Shown: positions 9,694 to 19,793 of the stretch, in pieces | Layout: each line of letters opens with the position of its first letter | How positions within the stretch are numbered: the stretch's first letter is position 1 | Assembly (NCBI GenBank): GCA_017449765.1 | Contig: JAFTFE010000134.1 | Location: 27,656-91,655 of the forward strand | Source: Lachnospiraceae bacterium | Lineage (GTDB): Bacteria > Bacillota > Clostridia > Lachnospirales > Lachnospiraceae | Direction of reading: 5' to 3' | DNA: 64,000 bases | Notes under the pieces: generated by a model | What the model was told of the DNA's origin: nothing | Databases searched by the model: none | The model's input: the letters and a program-made list of their open reading frames with translations, nothing else | Program-made: the position numbers and the translations under genes

Positions 9694-10918
9694 CTTCCAT
9701 ACTTTCTCCTTGATTAATAATAGTAAGCTCAGACGGAACCCCTATAAGCTCTTTTGTTATAATTGTTCCCTCTGCCACGCATTCTGTATCACTAATTGTT
9801 ATTTTAACATTATTTTCAAGTATTTCTACCCCTTTTTTATTAAAATTCGATATATATTCATTTAATCTCAGATAAGCTTTATCTTCTGCCTCAGAATTGG
9901 AATATTTTTTTAATACCGGTTCATATTCCTTTACCTCATTTGTTTTTAAAGATATCGGCAGATAAAAAGAATCAAAAAGCTTTAATTTATTATCTTCTTC
10001 AACCATATCATAGTTATTGTATTCGTTCTTTGGCTTAAACGGCATAAATGTATTGTAAAATACAGTAAGTCCATAATATTTTTTTGAATTTCCCGTATAC
10101 TCTTTTTCATAATAATCAAGAGAAAAAATATCCTTATAGTCATAAGAACATATTGCATAGATTTCTCCGTTTGCAGGAACATATGAAGTCTCAATTAATT
10201 CATCATAATCATTATATAGGTTAATTGCCCCAGTTATAAGTATATCACCTTTTTTTACCTCATCACCTTTATTTACAACTCTGGTTCCCGACTCAAGTAC
10301 AATATCCGTTACAATTCCTGATTTCATTGCAATTATATTACATGGAGATGTATTCTCCTTAATCATTTCGGGTGAAATTGTTTCATTTATACTTATGTTT
10401 AGCCTTGTGCCTTTAAGTTCACAGCTTATCCATGCTATATTATCATATTTTTCACGTAGTTTTCTCTCTAATCCGGCACAGTCTATTTTTTTCTTTGGAG
10501 TACCGGCCTTTATATCAAACTCCTCCAGATCACGTAAAATCTGCTCCTTTGTATAGATATTCTCTCCGTCTACATTTATATCCCATATAAAAAAAGAAAA
10601 AGAATATATGGCAAGGATGAAAAGAATAAGTCCCAGTGCAAAAAGCTTGCGTTTTTTATATCTGTAAAATAAATATGGCAGACCACGTTTGTCTTCCACA
10701 CTGATTTTAACAGTGGTTTTTTCAACATAGTCTGTCATTTTATTATATGAATTTTTAGAAATGCAAGCTTCCGAATAATCCTCCTTTTCACATATATTCC
10801 ACATATCAAGATTATTTTTCACACACAGATTTATAAACCTGCTACGTGATATACCTGTTATTTTAATGATAAGATATCCTTTTAGCCAGATTAATATTTT
10901 TTTGAACATTGGAATCAC
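9680..10918 (-). CDS. yqfD: Sporulation protein YqfD
   Basis: A 412-residue protein with a cytosolic N-terminus, one transmembrane segment at about 91-112 (LFALGLILFILAIYSFSFF) and a large extracytoplasmic part with a POTRA-like segment (YTKEQILRDLEEFDIKAGT). This is the YqfD family, a sporulation membrane protein expressed in the mother cell in Bacillus. It lies directly downstream of the YqfC-like gene (73 nt gap) and overlaps phoH. Its presence suggests descent from a spore-former but does not prove that this strain sporulates. Confidence 0.92.
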   Translation of the reverse strand: MIPMFKKILIWLKGYLIIKITGISRSRFINLCVKNNLDMWNICEKEDYSEACISKNSYNKMTDYVEKTTVKISVEDKRGLPYLFYRYKKRKLFALGLILFILAIYSFSFFIWDINVDGENIYTKEQILRDLEEFDIKAGTPKKKIDCAGLERKLREKYDNIAWISCELKGTRLNISINETISPEMIKENTSPCNIIAMKSGIVTDIVLESGTRVVNKGDEVKKGDILITGAINLYNDYDELIETSYVPANGEIYAICSYDYKDIFSLDYYEKEYTGNSKKYYGLTVFYNTFMPFKPKNEYNNYDMVEEDNKLKLFDSFYLPISLKTNEVKEYEPVLKKYSNSEAEDKAYLRLNEYISNFNKKGVEILENNVKITISDTECVAEGTIITKELIGVPSELTIINQGESMEDGIY

Positions 10919-10990
10919 CTTATAAAGTTTTTTATATTTTATGAAAAAAAAGAATAAATAAGACCAATGATAAAGATAATCATTTTAAAC

Positions 10991-11191
10991 TTATGTCCAT
11001 TCAAGACATAATATTACACCGCTTATAATCATCTTAATTTCCGAAAATGAATCTATCTGTAAGTTTTTACCTTTTATATTTAAGACCTTATCCCTGCATC
11101 TAATACACATATGTTCGGAATTGAAATTGATTATATTTTTATAACCATCTATATGTACGGTTTTATCATCATATAATACAACCTGAGTCAT
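10991..11191 (-). CDS. yqfC: YqfC/YabP-family sporulation protein
   Basis: A 66-68 residue all-beta protein of the YabP/YqfC family, recognised by VVLYDDKTVHIDGYKNI and the closing KGKNLQIDSFSEIKMIISG. It is shorter than the usual 90 or so residues, missing the N-terminal segment. Two ATGs lie two codons apart; the second (11191) has GGAG at 8 nt, the first only at 2 nt. It lies between the rpsU terminator and yqfD. The upstream sequence is the terminator, so a longer N-terminus is excluded. Confidence 0.85.
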   Translation of the reverse strand: MTQVVLYDDKTVHIDGYKNIINFNSEHMCIRCRDKVLNIKGKNLQIDSFSEIKMIISGVILCLEWT

Positions 11192-11248
11192 ATACATAAC
11201 TCCGTTTTTTTTAATTCTATGAGTTACAGATTGAAAATATGAATTCTG

Positions 11249-11280
11249 AAAAAAAATCGAGCAAGTACTTTACCTGCTCG
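11249..11280 (-). terminator. Rho-independent terminator after rpsU
   Basis: Read on the minus strand, a 10-bp stem (CGAGCAGGTA with TACTTGCTCG, one G-T pair, loop AAG) is followed by eight T residues. It lies 27 nt after the rpsU stop and separates rpsU from yqfC. Confidence 0.9.
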
Positions 11281-11306
11281 ATTATATATAATAAATATAA
11301 TAATAT

Positions 11307-11483
11307 TTATTTATACTTGCGTTTTCTTGCCGCTTCTGATTTCTTCTTGCGCTTAACGCTTGGTTTCTCGTAATGTTCTCTCTTACGAATCTCCTGCTGA
11401 ATACCTGCCTTAGCACAGTTTCTCTTGAATCTGCGTAATGCGCTATCCAAAGTTTCGTTCTCTTTTACAATTACATTTGACAT
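11307..11483 (-). CDS. rpsU: Ribosomal protein bS21
   Basis: A 58-residue protein with the bS21 core ([13 protein letters not shown], then a basic tail ending RKRKYK). It binds the 30S subunit near the 16S 3' end. The longer reading frame to 11564 is rejected: the promoter at 11570-11597 would start the RNA at about 11563, and 58 residues is the normal length. The ATG at 11483 has a GAGG 5 nt upstream and a GGAGG further up. It is its own transcription unit, with a promoter and terminator. Confidence 0.96.
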   Translation of the reverse strand: MSNVIVKENETLDSALRRFKRNCAKAGIQQEIRKREHYEKPSVKRKKKSEAARKRKYK

Positions 11484-11569
11484 TCTATCCTCAACCTCCC
11501 TCCAGTTGTAAAATCTCTTATGTTCGTGCTGTAACAACTGTTTGGGTATTTCCAAATCGCACAAAAGTT

Positions 11570-11597
11570 ATTATAACACAATATATTATTTCGTCAA
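11570..11597 (-). promoter_or_regulatory. Sigma-A type promoter of rpsU
   Basis: On the minus strand TTGACG (11592-11597) and TATAAT (11570-11575) are separated by 16 nt. It gives an untranslated leader of about 80 nt before the rpsU ATG. Confidence 0.75.
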
Positions 11598-11649
11598 CCA
11601 AAAAATGAAATTTATTGTAAAAATATTCCAATTTTTTCTATTTTTTACA

Positions 11650-13020
11650 TTATTTAGGTGTTATTGTGAAATAATCGCCCTCCTGAACATAATCAAAGCT
11701 GCCTTTTGCAGTAACAACTTCAATTACATGGTCTTTGGCATAATTAATCCTCTGCCAGTCATAATCAGAAAGAAACGAAAAAGAGTCCTGATTATTGTAT
11801 GCTTCAAGAACAGGTACGACTCCAATAGTCGAATCCGTCCAATATACATAGGTAGGATAAACCTTTATATCAGTTACGGAATTAACGGGTTCATTATCCA
11901 CGTATTCTTTCTTAAATGTAAAATCCGTTATCATACCTAAATCTTTATTAACACCGTCATATCTTTGACTTGAAATAAAATTACCATAAGAATAAACTAC
12001 ATATCCGGTTCTTGTCGAACCATCCGGATTGGTTATTGTCCTAACATCTATAGGCTCAACCACGTGAGGATGACCACCAAATATAACATCTGCTCCCGCT
12101 TCAAATAATCCGTCAACCACCATCTCCTGCCATGAATCTGGCACTTCTGTATATTCTGTACCGAAATGGATTAACGGACATACAAAATCTACTCCTGCAG
12201 CATCTAAATCTCTTACTTTCTGATACATTTCTTCTAATTTATCGTCTCTGTAGGTTTCAAGAGTATTTATACACCAAGGTCTTTCACTTGGTACAGGAAG
12301 ACCGTTGGTTCCATAGGTATATGCCACAAAACCGAAGGTTATTCCATTTATCTCAATTATGCATTGCTTTTCATTATCTTCCTCTGTCTTAAATGTTCCA
12401 GTATGTTCGAAACCAATGGAATCAAGATAATCAATCGTTGCATATATTCCGTCTTCCCATGAATCAAGGGAGTGATTATTTGCTGTTTGTAAAAAATCAA
12501 TTCCTATATCCTGTAATGTGTCTGCCAGACACTCGGGAGATGAAAACATAGGATAACCGGAATACCCCAATATATCTGTCATTGCACCGTTATTTCTGCC
12601 GGGTAAGGTTGTTTCAAGATTCGCAATTGTATAATCTGCATGTGACAGGTATTTTTCCACATATACAAAGCCGTCTGATACATCAAACGAATCCGTGTCT
12701 TTGTCATAGCTTCTCTCAATCTGCCATTCATGCATCATAACATCCCCTATAATTGTCAATGTCACTTCTTTTGGAGGAGACTGTATGTCTAAGTCCGCAG
12801 AAACAATCATAGGAGGTTTTGATATATTAATAGTATTATTTTCGGGTGAATTATCTTCAATATTATGCATTATGAACATTCCACCCCAGATAGCACACAC
12901 AATTAAAATCATAAAAAATATAAATGTCATTGCTACCTTAATTCTATGACGTTTTTTTCTTAATCGAATCCTCTCTTTTCTTAATTCACTAACTCTTTTT
13001 TGCTTTTCATCATTTGCCAT
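11650..13020 (-). CDS. CapA-family protein (PGA_cap metallophosphatase-like)
   Basis: A 456-residue membrane-anchored protein. Residues 1-28 are strongly basic, followed by one transmembrane segment (about 29-50). The outer domain has the CapA/YwtB pattern: TLTIIGDVMMHE, ANLETTLPG, QTANNHSLD, LIHFGTEYTE and GGHPHVVEP. This fold is related to metallophosphoesterases and occurs in poly-gamma-glutamate export systems, but many stand-alone relatives have no known capsule role. No capB or capC is nearby. It is 6 nt downstream of alaS, so the two are likely co-transcribed. Confidence 0.88.
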   Translation of the reverse strand: MANDEKQKRVSELRKERIRLRKKRHRIKVAMTFIFFMILIVCAIWGGMFIMHNIEDNSPENNTINISKPPMIVSADLDIQSPPKEVTLTIIGDVMMHEWQIERSYDKDTDSFDVSDGFVYVEKYLSHADYTIANLETTLPGRNNGAMTDILGYSGYPMFSSPECLADTLQDIGIDFLQTANNHSLDSWEDGIYATIDYLDSIGFEHTGTFKTEEDNEKQCIIEINGITFGFVAYTYGTNGLPVPSERPWCINTLETYRDDKLEEMYQKVRDLDAAGVDFVCPLIHFGTEYTEVPDSWQEMVVDGLFEAGADVIFGGHPHVVEPIDVRTITNPDGSTRTGYVVYSYGNFISSQRYDGVNKDLGMITDFTFKKEYVDNEPVNSVTDIKVYPTYVYWTDSTIGVVPVLEAYNNQDSFSFLSDYDWQRINYAKDHVIEVVTAKGSFDYVQEGDYFTITPK

Positions 13021-13026
13021 TTAAAA

Positions 13027-15672
13027 CTACTCTCCCGAAAGCTGTGATTTAGCTTCTTTAATGCCCGCATTTAATGCTTCAGCTATACCTGAAGGATTTT
13101 TACCGCCTGCCTGTGCCATATTAGGACGTCCTCCACCGCCTCCGCCTATAAATGAGGCAATATTTTTAACGATATTACCTGCATGCGCCCCGGCTTTGAC
13201 GGCATCATCTGTTGCCATTACAATAAGATTAACCTTATCGCCGCAATCTGAGGCAAGTATCAATACACCGGAATTAATCTTAGCTTTCATATCATCACCA
13301 AGATTTCTAAGTGCATTCATATCAACATCCTTGACAGATATAGGTAATATCTTATACTCTCCACATTCTTCCATGTTATCCATTACTCCGTTTACGGATT
13401 CCTTAGCCATCTTATCCTTAAGCTTCTGATTCTCGGATTGAAGAGTTTTTATTTCTGATAACATCGACTCTATCTTATCTTTTAATTTTGATGGTTCTGT
13501 CTTGGCTGCTTTGGCAGCATCAAGTATTTCTTCTTCAAGATTTTTGTAATATTCAAATGCTCCTTTAGAAGTAAGAGCTTCAATACGTCTTACACCTGCT
13601 GCAACGCCTGCCTCTGATACAATCTTGAATGTATTTATAGTTCCCGTGCTTGGAACATGGGTACCACCGCAAAGCTCTTTTGAAAAATCTCCTATACTAA
13701 CGACACGTACTGATTCACCGTATTTTTCACCAAATAACGCCATTGCACCTGTCTTTTTTGCATCTTCAAGACTCATAACATCGGTTGTAACTTCAATGTC
13801 TTTTTCTATCTCTGCATTTACTATCTCTTCGACTTTGGCAATTTCTTCCTTGGTCATAGGCTTGTTATGTGTGAAGTCAAATCTTAACCTGTCCATAGCT
13901 ACATATGAACCTGCCTGTTCAACATGATTACCGAGTACAAGTTTAAGAGCCTTCTGCAAAAGATGTGTAGCTGAGTGATTTCTGCAGGTTAGAGTCCTCT
14001 GTGTTTCATCTACTGATAGTTTAACTTCGCTTCCAACCTTGAAATATCCGCTCTTTACATATCCGATATGAGCAGTTTTTCCTCCTACAACTTTAATCGT
14101 ATCCTGAACTGCAAATGCTCCTGTTTCGGATGTAATTACACCCGACTCTCCGCATTGTCCGCCCATAGTGGCATAAAATGGTGTACCGGCTACAAATATC
14201 GAACCATTTTCTCCTTCTCTCAATTCCTTTACAACTTCTGTTTCAGTAGTAAGAGCATTAATTTTAGAATTATGAACTAAGGTATTATAGCCTACAAATA
14301 CATTATCTATACCGAGTGGTATCTGCTCATATACAGTAGCATCAGCCCCCATATAATTAGTGGTTTTTCTTGCAGAACGAGCTCTGTTCTTTTGTTCATC
14401 CATACAGATATTAAAACCACTCTCATCTACAGTAATTCCTGCTTCTTCGAGTATTTCTTTTGTCAAATCAAGAGGGAATCCATAGGTATCATAAAGTTTA
14501 AATGCTTTATCACCTGATAATACTTTATCGCCGCTTTTCTTCATCTCATCTGTATATACATTTAAGATAGAAAGTCCCTGATCTATAGTTTTATTAAAAT
14601 TTTCTTCCTCAGTATTTAATGTTGCAAAGATATGTTCTTTCTTTTCTTCAAGTTCAGGATAGGCATCTTTTGAGCATTCTATAACAGTCTTTGACAGCTC
14701 GGCCAAGAAAGAATCCGTAATACCAAGCAGTCTGCCATGTCTTGCAGCACGTCTTAAAAGTCTTCTTAATACATATCCACGACCTTCGTTAGAAGGAAGA
14801 ATACCATCAGATGTCATAAAGGTTACGGAACGTATATGATCAGTAATAAGTCTGATTGATATATCTTTTTTCTCATCCTCTTTATATGAGGTATGTGCCA
14901 TTTCACATACCTTATCTCTTAAAGCCTTGATAGTATCAACATCGAATATTGAGTCCACATCCTGTACAACTACAGCCAGACGCTCAAGCCCCATACCTGT
15001 ATCTATGTTTTTATTTTCAAGCAATGTATAGTTGCCCTTGCCATCATTTTCAAACTGGGTAAATACATTGTTCCACACTTCCATATATCTGTCACAATCA
15101 CATCCGACAGTACATGTTGGTTTGCCACATCCGTATTTTTCACCCCTGTCATAGTATATCTCCGAACAAGGACCACAAGGACCTGCACCATGCTCCCAGA
15201 AATTATCTTCTTTACCGAACTTGTATATCCTGTCAGCCGGTATACCAACTTCCTTGTTCCATATATCAAACGCCTCATCATCATCAAGATAAACCGAAGG
15301 ATATAATCTGTCGGCATCAAGTCCGACAACTTCAGTTAAGAATTCCCAGCTCCAGCTTATAGCCTCATGCTTAAAATAATCTCCAAACGAAAAATTACCA
15401 AGCATTTCAAAAAATGTACCATGTCTTGCCGTCTTTCCGACATTTTCTATATCTCCGGTTCTTATACACTTCTGACATGTGGTTACACGTCTCCTCGGTG
15501 GGATCTCCTGACCGGTAAAATAAGGCTTAAGCGGTGCCATACCCGCATTAATAAGAAGTAAACTCTTATCATTATGAGGTATGAGCGAAAAGCTCTTCAT
15601 CTTAAGATGTCCCTTGCTTTCAAAAAAATCAAGATACATTTTTCTAAGTTCATTAACTCCATATTTGTTCAC
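13027..15672 (-). CDS. alaS: Alanyl-tRNA synthetase
   Basis: An 881-residue class II synthetase. The aminoacylation domain (FLDFF-type start, RVTTCQKCIRTGDIENVG), the editing domain (CRNHSATHLLQKAL and the ELCGGTH zinc segment) and the C-terminal glycine-rich C-Ala domain (FIGGGGGGRPNMAQAGG) are all present. The first TTG at 15687 overlaps the GGAGG site itself, so the GTG at 15672, 8 nt after GGAGG, is the better start. No T-box leader is visible. A small membrane protein gene precedes it. Confidence 0.97.
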   Translation of the reverse strand: MNKYGVNELRKMYLDFFESKGHLKMKSFSLIPHNDKSLLLINAGMAPLKPYFTGQEIPPRRRVTTCQKCIRTGDIENVGKTARHGTFFEMLGNFSFGDYFKHEAISWSWEFLTEVVGLDADRLYPSVYLDDDEAFDIWNKEVGIPADRIYKFGKEDNFWEHGAGPCGPCSEIYYDRGEKYGCGKPTCTVGCDCDRYMEVWNNVFTQFENDGKGNYTLLENKNIDTGMGLERLAVVVQDVDSIFDVDTIKALRDKVCEMAHTSYKEDEKKDISIRLITDHIRSVTFMTSDGILPSNEGRGYVLRRLLRRAARHGRLLGITDSFLAELSKTVIECSKDAYPELEEKKEHIFATLNTEEENFNKTIDQGLSILNVYTDEMKKSGDKVLSGDKAFKLYDTYGFPLDLTKEILEEAGITVDESGFNICMDEQKNRARSARKTTNYMGADATVYEQIPLGIDNVFVGYNTLVHNSKINALTTETEVVKELREGENGSIFVAGTPFYATMGGQCGESGVITSETGAFAVQDTIKVVGGKTAHIGYVKSGYFKVGSEVKLSVDETQRTLTCRNHSATHLLQKALKLVLGNHVEQAGSYVAMDRLRFDFTHNKPMTKEEIAKVEEIVNAEIEKDIEVTTDVMSLEDAKKTGAMALFGEKYGESVRVVSIGDFSKELCGGTHVPSTGTINTFKIVSEAGVAAGVRRIEALTSKGAFEYYKNLEEEILDAAKAAKTEPSKLKDKIESMLSEIKTLQSENQKLKDKMAKESVNGVMDNMEECGEYKILPISVKDVDMNALRNLGDDMKAKINSGVLILASDCGDKVNLIVMATDDAVKAGAHAGNIVKNIASFIGGGGGGRPNMAQAGGKNPSGIAEALNAGIKEAKSQLSGE

Positions 15673-15701
15673 GATTACATCCTCCAAAAGGGTAAATTTC
15701 T

Positions 15702-15845
15702 TTATTCGTTACTGCTTTCCGAAGCAGTTTTCTCATCTTTTCTTTTTCTTAATATCTTACCGACCGATATGCCGCAAAATGCGCATATAATCATTAAGAT
15801 AAATTTAAAAACATAACCAACTATCTCTGTAGCCAAAGCACTCAT
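15702..15845 (-). CDS. Small single-pass membrane protein (47 residues)
   Basis: A short frame behind a good GGAGG site (spacing about 7). It encodes one hydrophobic segment (IVGYVFKFILMIICAFCGIS) followed by a basic and polar tail (GKILRKRKDEKTASESSNE). That charge distribution predicts a cytosolic C-terminus. It lies between hisF'IE and alaS, 29 nt before alaS. I do not recognise a family, and a function cannot be given. Confidence 0.65.
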   Translation of the reverse strand: MSALATEIVGYVFKFILMIICAFCGISVGKILRKRKDEKTASESSNE

Positions 15846-15860
15846 AAATATACCTCCGTT

Positions 15861-17123
15861 TTATCTTCTATCTGCGAGTTCCTTTATAACCTCATCCCAT
15901 GAGACACCTCTTTCAACCATCACAACCATAAGATGATACATAAAATCTGCTATCTCATATTTTATCTCCTCTGTATCGGGATTTTTTGCAGCAATAACTA
16001 TCTCTGTAGCTTCCTCACCTAATTTCTTAAGCATCTTGTCTATACCTTTATCAAAAAGATAATTTGTATAGGAGCCTTCTTTTGGATTATCACGTCTATT
16101 CACAATGATATCATATTCCTCTTGAAATACTTTTAACGGATTTGTGGCATTATATTCCTTTTTAACTAAGTCAGTAAAGAAGCACGTAGGACTCCCTGTA
16201 TGGCATGCCGGACCGATCTGTGATACTTTAGCAAGTATTGTATCATTATCACAGTCAATGGTAAGCGCCTTAACGAATTGGAAATGTCCGCTTGTTTCCC
16301 CCTTTGTCCAAAGAGTTTTTCTGCTTCTGGAATAATACGTCATACGCCCTGTTTTTATAGTTTTATCAAAAGCTTCTTTATTCATATAAGCAAGCATAAG
16401 CACTTCAGAAGTTTTATAATGCTGTACAATAACAGGTATCAGTCCATCTGAATTAAGTTTAAATGAATCAAAATTCAAAGAACTTTCAAAAAGATTTACT
16501 GATATATTATTAGCTTTACATTCCTGTTTAATCTCCATTACGTCATGCTGCTTTAAATTATACAGACTTATGGTTTCGGCATTTGTTGACTTAAGCATTT
16601 CAGATATTTCCGCAGGACTGGTTGAATATGTAGATGCAATGACAGGCAGCCCTACTTCATTTCTAATCTTCTTAACAAGCTCTATGTAATTATCCACTTT
16701 ATTGTTATGAATAAGAAGCAACTCTCCTGCTCCGGCTTTCTTCAGCTCTTTACCGTATTCAACAGGCTTTTCACACTCTGATAAGTCTATTGTTACAATA
16801 ATTCTCTCAGCGCCAAATCTGTCAGATGCCTCTTTTACTATATTGATATCCTCTAAAGGAGCACTTTTCATACATACCTTAGATGCACCTGCGTATAGGA
16901 GCTTTTTAATATCTTCAAGTCTTCTGACACCGCCGCAGGCAACTAAAGGAACGTCAACCTGTCTGGTAATTTCCTTTATTGTTGCTATATTTTTATCTAT
17001 ATCTTCCCTTGCACACGAGCTGTCAAAAAAGGCTATTTCATCAGCTCCGGCATCGTTATAAAACAATGCTTCCTCTATTGGATTGTCCAATGAAAGACAT
17101 GGGATTATCTTTTTGTATTCCAT
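15861..17123 (-). CDS. hisIE: HisF-like / HisI / HisE fusion (phosphoribosyl-AMP cyclohydrolase and phosphoribosyl-ATP pyrophosphatase)
   Basis: A 420-residue three-part protein. Residues 1-205 are a HisF/HisA-like barrel ([24 protein letters not shown]). Residues 222-325 are HisI, with metal-site motifs DCDND and [11 protein letters not shown]. Residues 330-420 are HisE, with LGEEATE and the [11 protein letters not shown] helix. HisE and HisI do the second and third steps of histidine synthesis. In the barrel, the position of the HisF catalytic Asp11 is Ser11 and the usual DGRVVKG loop is missing; a TID (Asp113) remains. The barrel is therefore probably not a working cyclase. GGAGG precedes the ATG. 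It is the last gene of the his operon here. Confidence 0.93.
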   Translation of the reverse strand: MEYKKIIPCLSLDNPIEEALFYNDAGADEIAFFDSSCAREDIDKNIATIKEITRQVDVPLVACGGVRRLEDIKKLLYAGASKVCMKSAPLEDINIVKEASDRFGAERIIVTIDLSECEKPVEYGKELKKAGAGELLLIHNNKVDNYIELVKKIRNEVGLPVIASTYSTSPAEISEMLKSTNAETISLYNLKQHDVMEIKQECKANNISVNLFESSLNFDSFKLNSDGLIPVIVQHYKTSEVLMLAYMNKEAFDKTIKTGRMTYYSRSRKTLWTKGETSGHFQFVKALTIDCDNDTILAKVSQIGPACHTGSPTCFFTDLVKKEYNATNPLKVFQEEYDIIVNRRDNPKEGSYTNYLFDKGIDKMLKKLGEEATEIVIAAKNPDTEEIKYEIADFMYHLMVVMVERGVSWDEVIKELADRR

Positions 17124-17132
17124 ATACTCCTC

Positions 17133-17726
17133 CTATAAGCTTCCCTTGGTAGAAAGTATTTTTCCGTCGAGTCTGTCGTTAAAACGCGTTGCTATATCAA
17201 GCGACTTAGCGAAAGCCTTAAACGCCGCCTCTATAATATGATGATTATTCTCGCCGGAAATCTGTTTCAGATGTATATTCATTCCGGCACTGTAAGAGAT
17301 CGCATAAAAAAATTCCTTAACCATCTCGGTATCCATATATCCGACTTTTTCCGTTGTAAGCGTCAGGTCATATGAAAGATAAGGCCGGCCTGATAAATCC
17401 ACAGCACACAAAATTAGTGCATCATCCATAGGAAGTAAGAATGATCCAAATCTCTCTATCCCCTGCTTATCCCCCACTGCCTTGGCTATAGCCTGCCCCA
17501 AGACTATACCTGTATCTTCAATGGTATGGTGTGAATCAACAATAATATCTCCTATGGCTTTTACATTGAGATTAAAAAAACCATGTCTCGCAAAGCTTTG
17601 TAGCATGTGATCGAAAAAGCCTATACCGGTATCTATTTCCGCATCTCCGGTGCCATCTAAATCAAGCGTAAGCTTTATATCAGTTTCATTTGTTTTTCTT
17701 GATATTTCTGCAATTCTTTCTGACAT
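17133..17726 (-). CDS. hisB: Imidazoleglycerol-phosphate dehydratase
   Basis: A 197-residue monofunctional HisB without a phosphatase domain, as in other Firmicutes. It removes water from imidazole glycerol phosphate. The two manganese-binding histidine motifs are present: HHTIEDTGIVLGQA and NHHIIEAAFKA. The GTG at 17735 touches the GGAG site; the ATG at 17726 has 8 nt spacing and gives the normal length, so I prefer it. It lies 43 nt after hisD and 9 nt before the HisF'-IE fusion gene. Confidence 0.97.
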   Translation of the reverse strand: MSERIAEISRKTNETDIKLTLDLDGTGDAEIDTGIGFFDHMLQSFARHGFFNLNVKAIGDIIVDSHHTIEDTGIVLGQAIAKAVGDKQGIERFGSFLLPMDDALILCAVDLSGRPYLSYDLTLTTEKVGYMDTEMVKEFFYAISYSAGMNIHLKQISGENNHHIIEAAFKAFAKSLDIATRFNDRLDGKILSTKGSL

Positions 17727-17778
17727 ACCATTCACTCCTTCTTAAAACAATTAAAATATTATAACATAAATATTGATT

Positions 17779-19068
17779 TTATTCAAATCTTACTCTTATT
17801 GAGTTTGCGTGGGCGGTAAGCTGCTCGGCATTGGCAAAATCAATTATGTCCTGCGAAACAGGTTTTAGCGCTTCCTGTGAGTAGTATATTATGCTTGATT
17901 TCTTGACAAAGTCGTCTACACTAAGCGGTGAGAAGAATTTTGCCGTTCCATTCGTAGGAAGTACGTGGTTAGGACCTGCAAAATAATCTCCCAAAGGCTC
18001 TGATGAATATTCTCCCAGGAATATTGCACCGGCATTCTTTATCCTTGTCATTATATCAAAAGGATTCTTTGTTACTATCTCAAGGTGCTCGCTGGCTATA
18101 TCATTAGCCGTCTCAATAGCTTCTTCCATTGAAGCCGCAACAAGTATATATCCGTAATTATCAACCGATTTTCTTATTATTTCTTTTCTCTCAAGTACTT
18201 CAATAAATTTCTCTGCCTCATCAGATACTTTCTCTGCAAGCTCATCTGAAGTTGTTATAAGTATGCAGGAAGCCATCTCATCATGCTCTGCCTGTGACAG
18301 TAAATCAGCAGCTACATATCTTGGATTAGCTGTCTCATCTGCTATAACCATAACCTCACTTGGTCCGGCAACAGAATCTATGCTTACATGTCCGAATACC
18401 GTACGCTTAGCCAATGCTACGAAAATATTTCCCGGTCCAACTATCTTATCAACCTTCGGTATACTTTCCGTACCGTAAGCAAGTGCGGCTATAGCCTGAG
18501 CTCCTCCTGCTTTAAATATAGTATCAACACCTGCCTCATTTGCAGCAACAAGGGTAGTCGAATAAACCTTACCGGAAGCATCGCAAGGAGTGGTCATTAT
18601 TATATCTCCTACTCCCGCTACCTTAGCAGGTATTACATTCATAAGTACAGAAGAAGGATATACAGCCTTACCGCCCGGCACATAAACTCCGACCTTTCCT
18701 ATAGGTGTAACCTTCTGTCCTAACAGTGTACCGTTATCGGATGAGTCAAACCAACTGTATGTTTTTTGCTTTTCATGAAATGTTCTGATATTTACGATAG
18801 CTTTTCTGATTATCTTGAGTAAGTTTTCATCCACCTCTTTATAGGCTGCATCTATTTCTTCCTTTGTTACCTTAACATTAGAAGAATCTATCTTTGCTTT
18901 ATCAAATTTTTCGGTATATTTAAATAAAGCCTCATCCTTATTTATATGTACATCCTCAACTATATCTTTTACAATCTTTTCATATTCACCATAATTATCG
19001 GGACTTCTCTTAAGCAGATTGCTTAGTATGTCTTTCTTAGTTTCGCTTGTAAGTTTTATAATTCTCAT
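17779..19068 (-). CDS. hisD: Histidinol dehydrogenase
   Basis: At 429 residues this is full length. It carries out the last two steps of histidine synthesis, oxidising histidinol twice with NAD. The zinc and catalytic region (DLLSQAEHDEMASC), the VPGGKAVYPSSVLMN segment and the C-terminal FAGPNHVLPT are all present. A GGAGG precedes the ATG. It is third in the operon, after hisZ and hisG. Confidence 0.98.
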   Translation of the reverse strand: MRIIKLTSETKKDILSNLLKRSPDNYGEYEKIVKDIVEDVHINKDEALFKYTEKFDKAKIDSSNVKVTKEEIDAAYKEVDENLLKIIRKAIVNIRTFHEKQKTYSWFDSSDNGTLLGQKVTPIGKVGVYVPGGKAVYPSSVLMNVIPAKVAGVGDIIMTTPCDASGKVYSTTLVAANEAGVDTIFKAGGAQAIAALAYGTESIPKVDKIVGPGNIFVALAKRTVFGHVSIDSVAGPSEVMVIADETANPRYVAADLLSQAEHDEMASCILITTSDELAEKVSDEAEKFIEVLERKEIIRKSVDNYGYILVAASMEEAIETANDIASEHLEIVTKNPFDIMTRIKNAGAIFLGEYSSEPLGDYFAGPNHVLPTNGTAKFFSPLSVDDFVKKSSIIYYSQEALKPVSQDIIDFANAEQLTAHANSIRVRFE

Positions 19069-19098
19069 ATTGTTCCTCCGTATCTAATGAAAAAGCTA

Positions 19099-19746
19099 TT
19101 AATTATTCTCATTAATAAGTCTGTTCAGATCATCAAGTATCTTCCTGATTCTCTCATGTTCCATCTTTAGACTCACCTGATTAACCACTACACGTGCGGA
19201 CAACGGACAGATTTCTTCCAAAACTTCGAGTCCGTTTTCCCGAAGTGTGGAACCCGTCTCAACTATATCTACGATAACCTCTGCCAAGTCAACAATCGGC
19301 GCAAGCTCGACTGAACCATTGAGTTTAATAATCTCAACTGTCTGGTTTTTCTTGTTGTTAAAATAATCCTGTGCAATATTAGGATATTTACTTGCAACCC
19401 TTATTATCTCATTCTTGCTTAGAAGTTCCTTCGCTGAAGCAGGTCCGCACACACACATACGGCATTTGCCAAAGCCTAAATCCATAACCTCATATAGATT
19501 TCTGCCTTCTTCAAGTATCGTATCCTTACCAACCACGCCAACATCTGCAGCTCCGTACTCAACATATGTAGGCACATCCGATGCCTTTGCAAGAAAGAAC
19601 TTTATCTTATGTTCTTCGTTGGTAAATATAAGTTTTCTTGTATCAGGGTTTTTTACCTCCTCACAGGTAATCCCCATCTGTTCAAACAGTTCTAAAGTTT
19701 TCTTAGCAAGTCTGCCCTTCGCAAGAGCAAAAGTCAAATATCTCAT
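19099..19746 (-). CDS. hisG: ATP phosphoribosyltransferase, short catalytic form
   Basis: About 215 residues: the short HisG that lacks the C-terminal regulatory ACT-like domain and works as a complex with HisZ. It starts histidine synthesis by joining ATP and PRPP. Visible motifs are the [11 protein letters not shown] start, [12 protein letters not shown] and the PRPP loop [15 protein letters not shown]. The TTG-started longer frame at 19761 includes the ribosome site; the ATG at 19746, with GAGG 9 nt upstream, is better. Its partner hisZ lies immediately upstream. Confidence 0.97.
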   Translation of the reverse strand: MRYLTFALAKGRLAKKTLELFEQMGITCEEVKNPDTRKLIFTNEEHKIKFFLAKASDVPTYVEYGAADVGVVGKDTILEEGRNLYEVMDLGFGKCRMCVCGPASAKELLSKNEIIRVASKYPNIAQDYFNNKKNQTVEIIKLNGSVELAPIVDLAEVIVDIVETGSTLRENGLEVLEEICPLSARVVVNQVSLKMEHERIRKILDDLNRLINENN

Positions 19747-19793
19747 AATATCTATCCTCAAATATATAATTTAAAATTGTTTTTAAAAACTAT

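Noticed and set aside
11484-11564. A 27-residue N-terminal extension of bS21
   Set aside because: The predicted start of transcription lies at its first codon and bS21 is normally 58 residues.
11650-13020. A poly-gamma-glutamate capsule operon
   Set aside because: Only a CapA-like gene is present; no capB or capC in the window.
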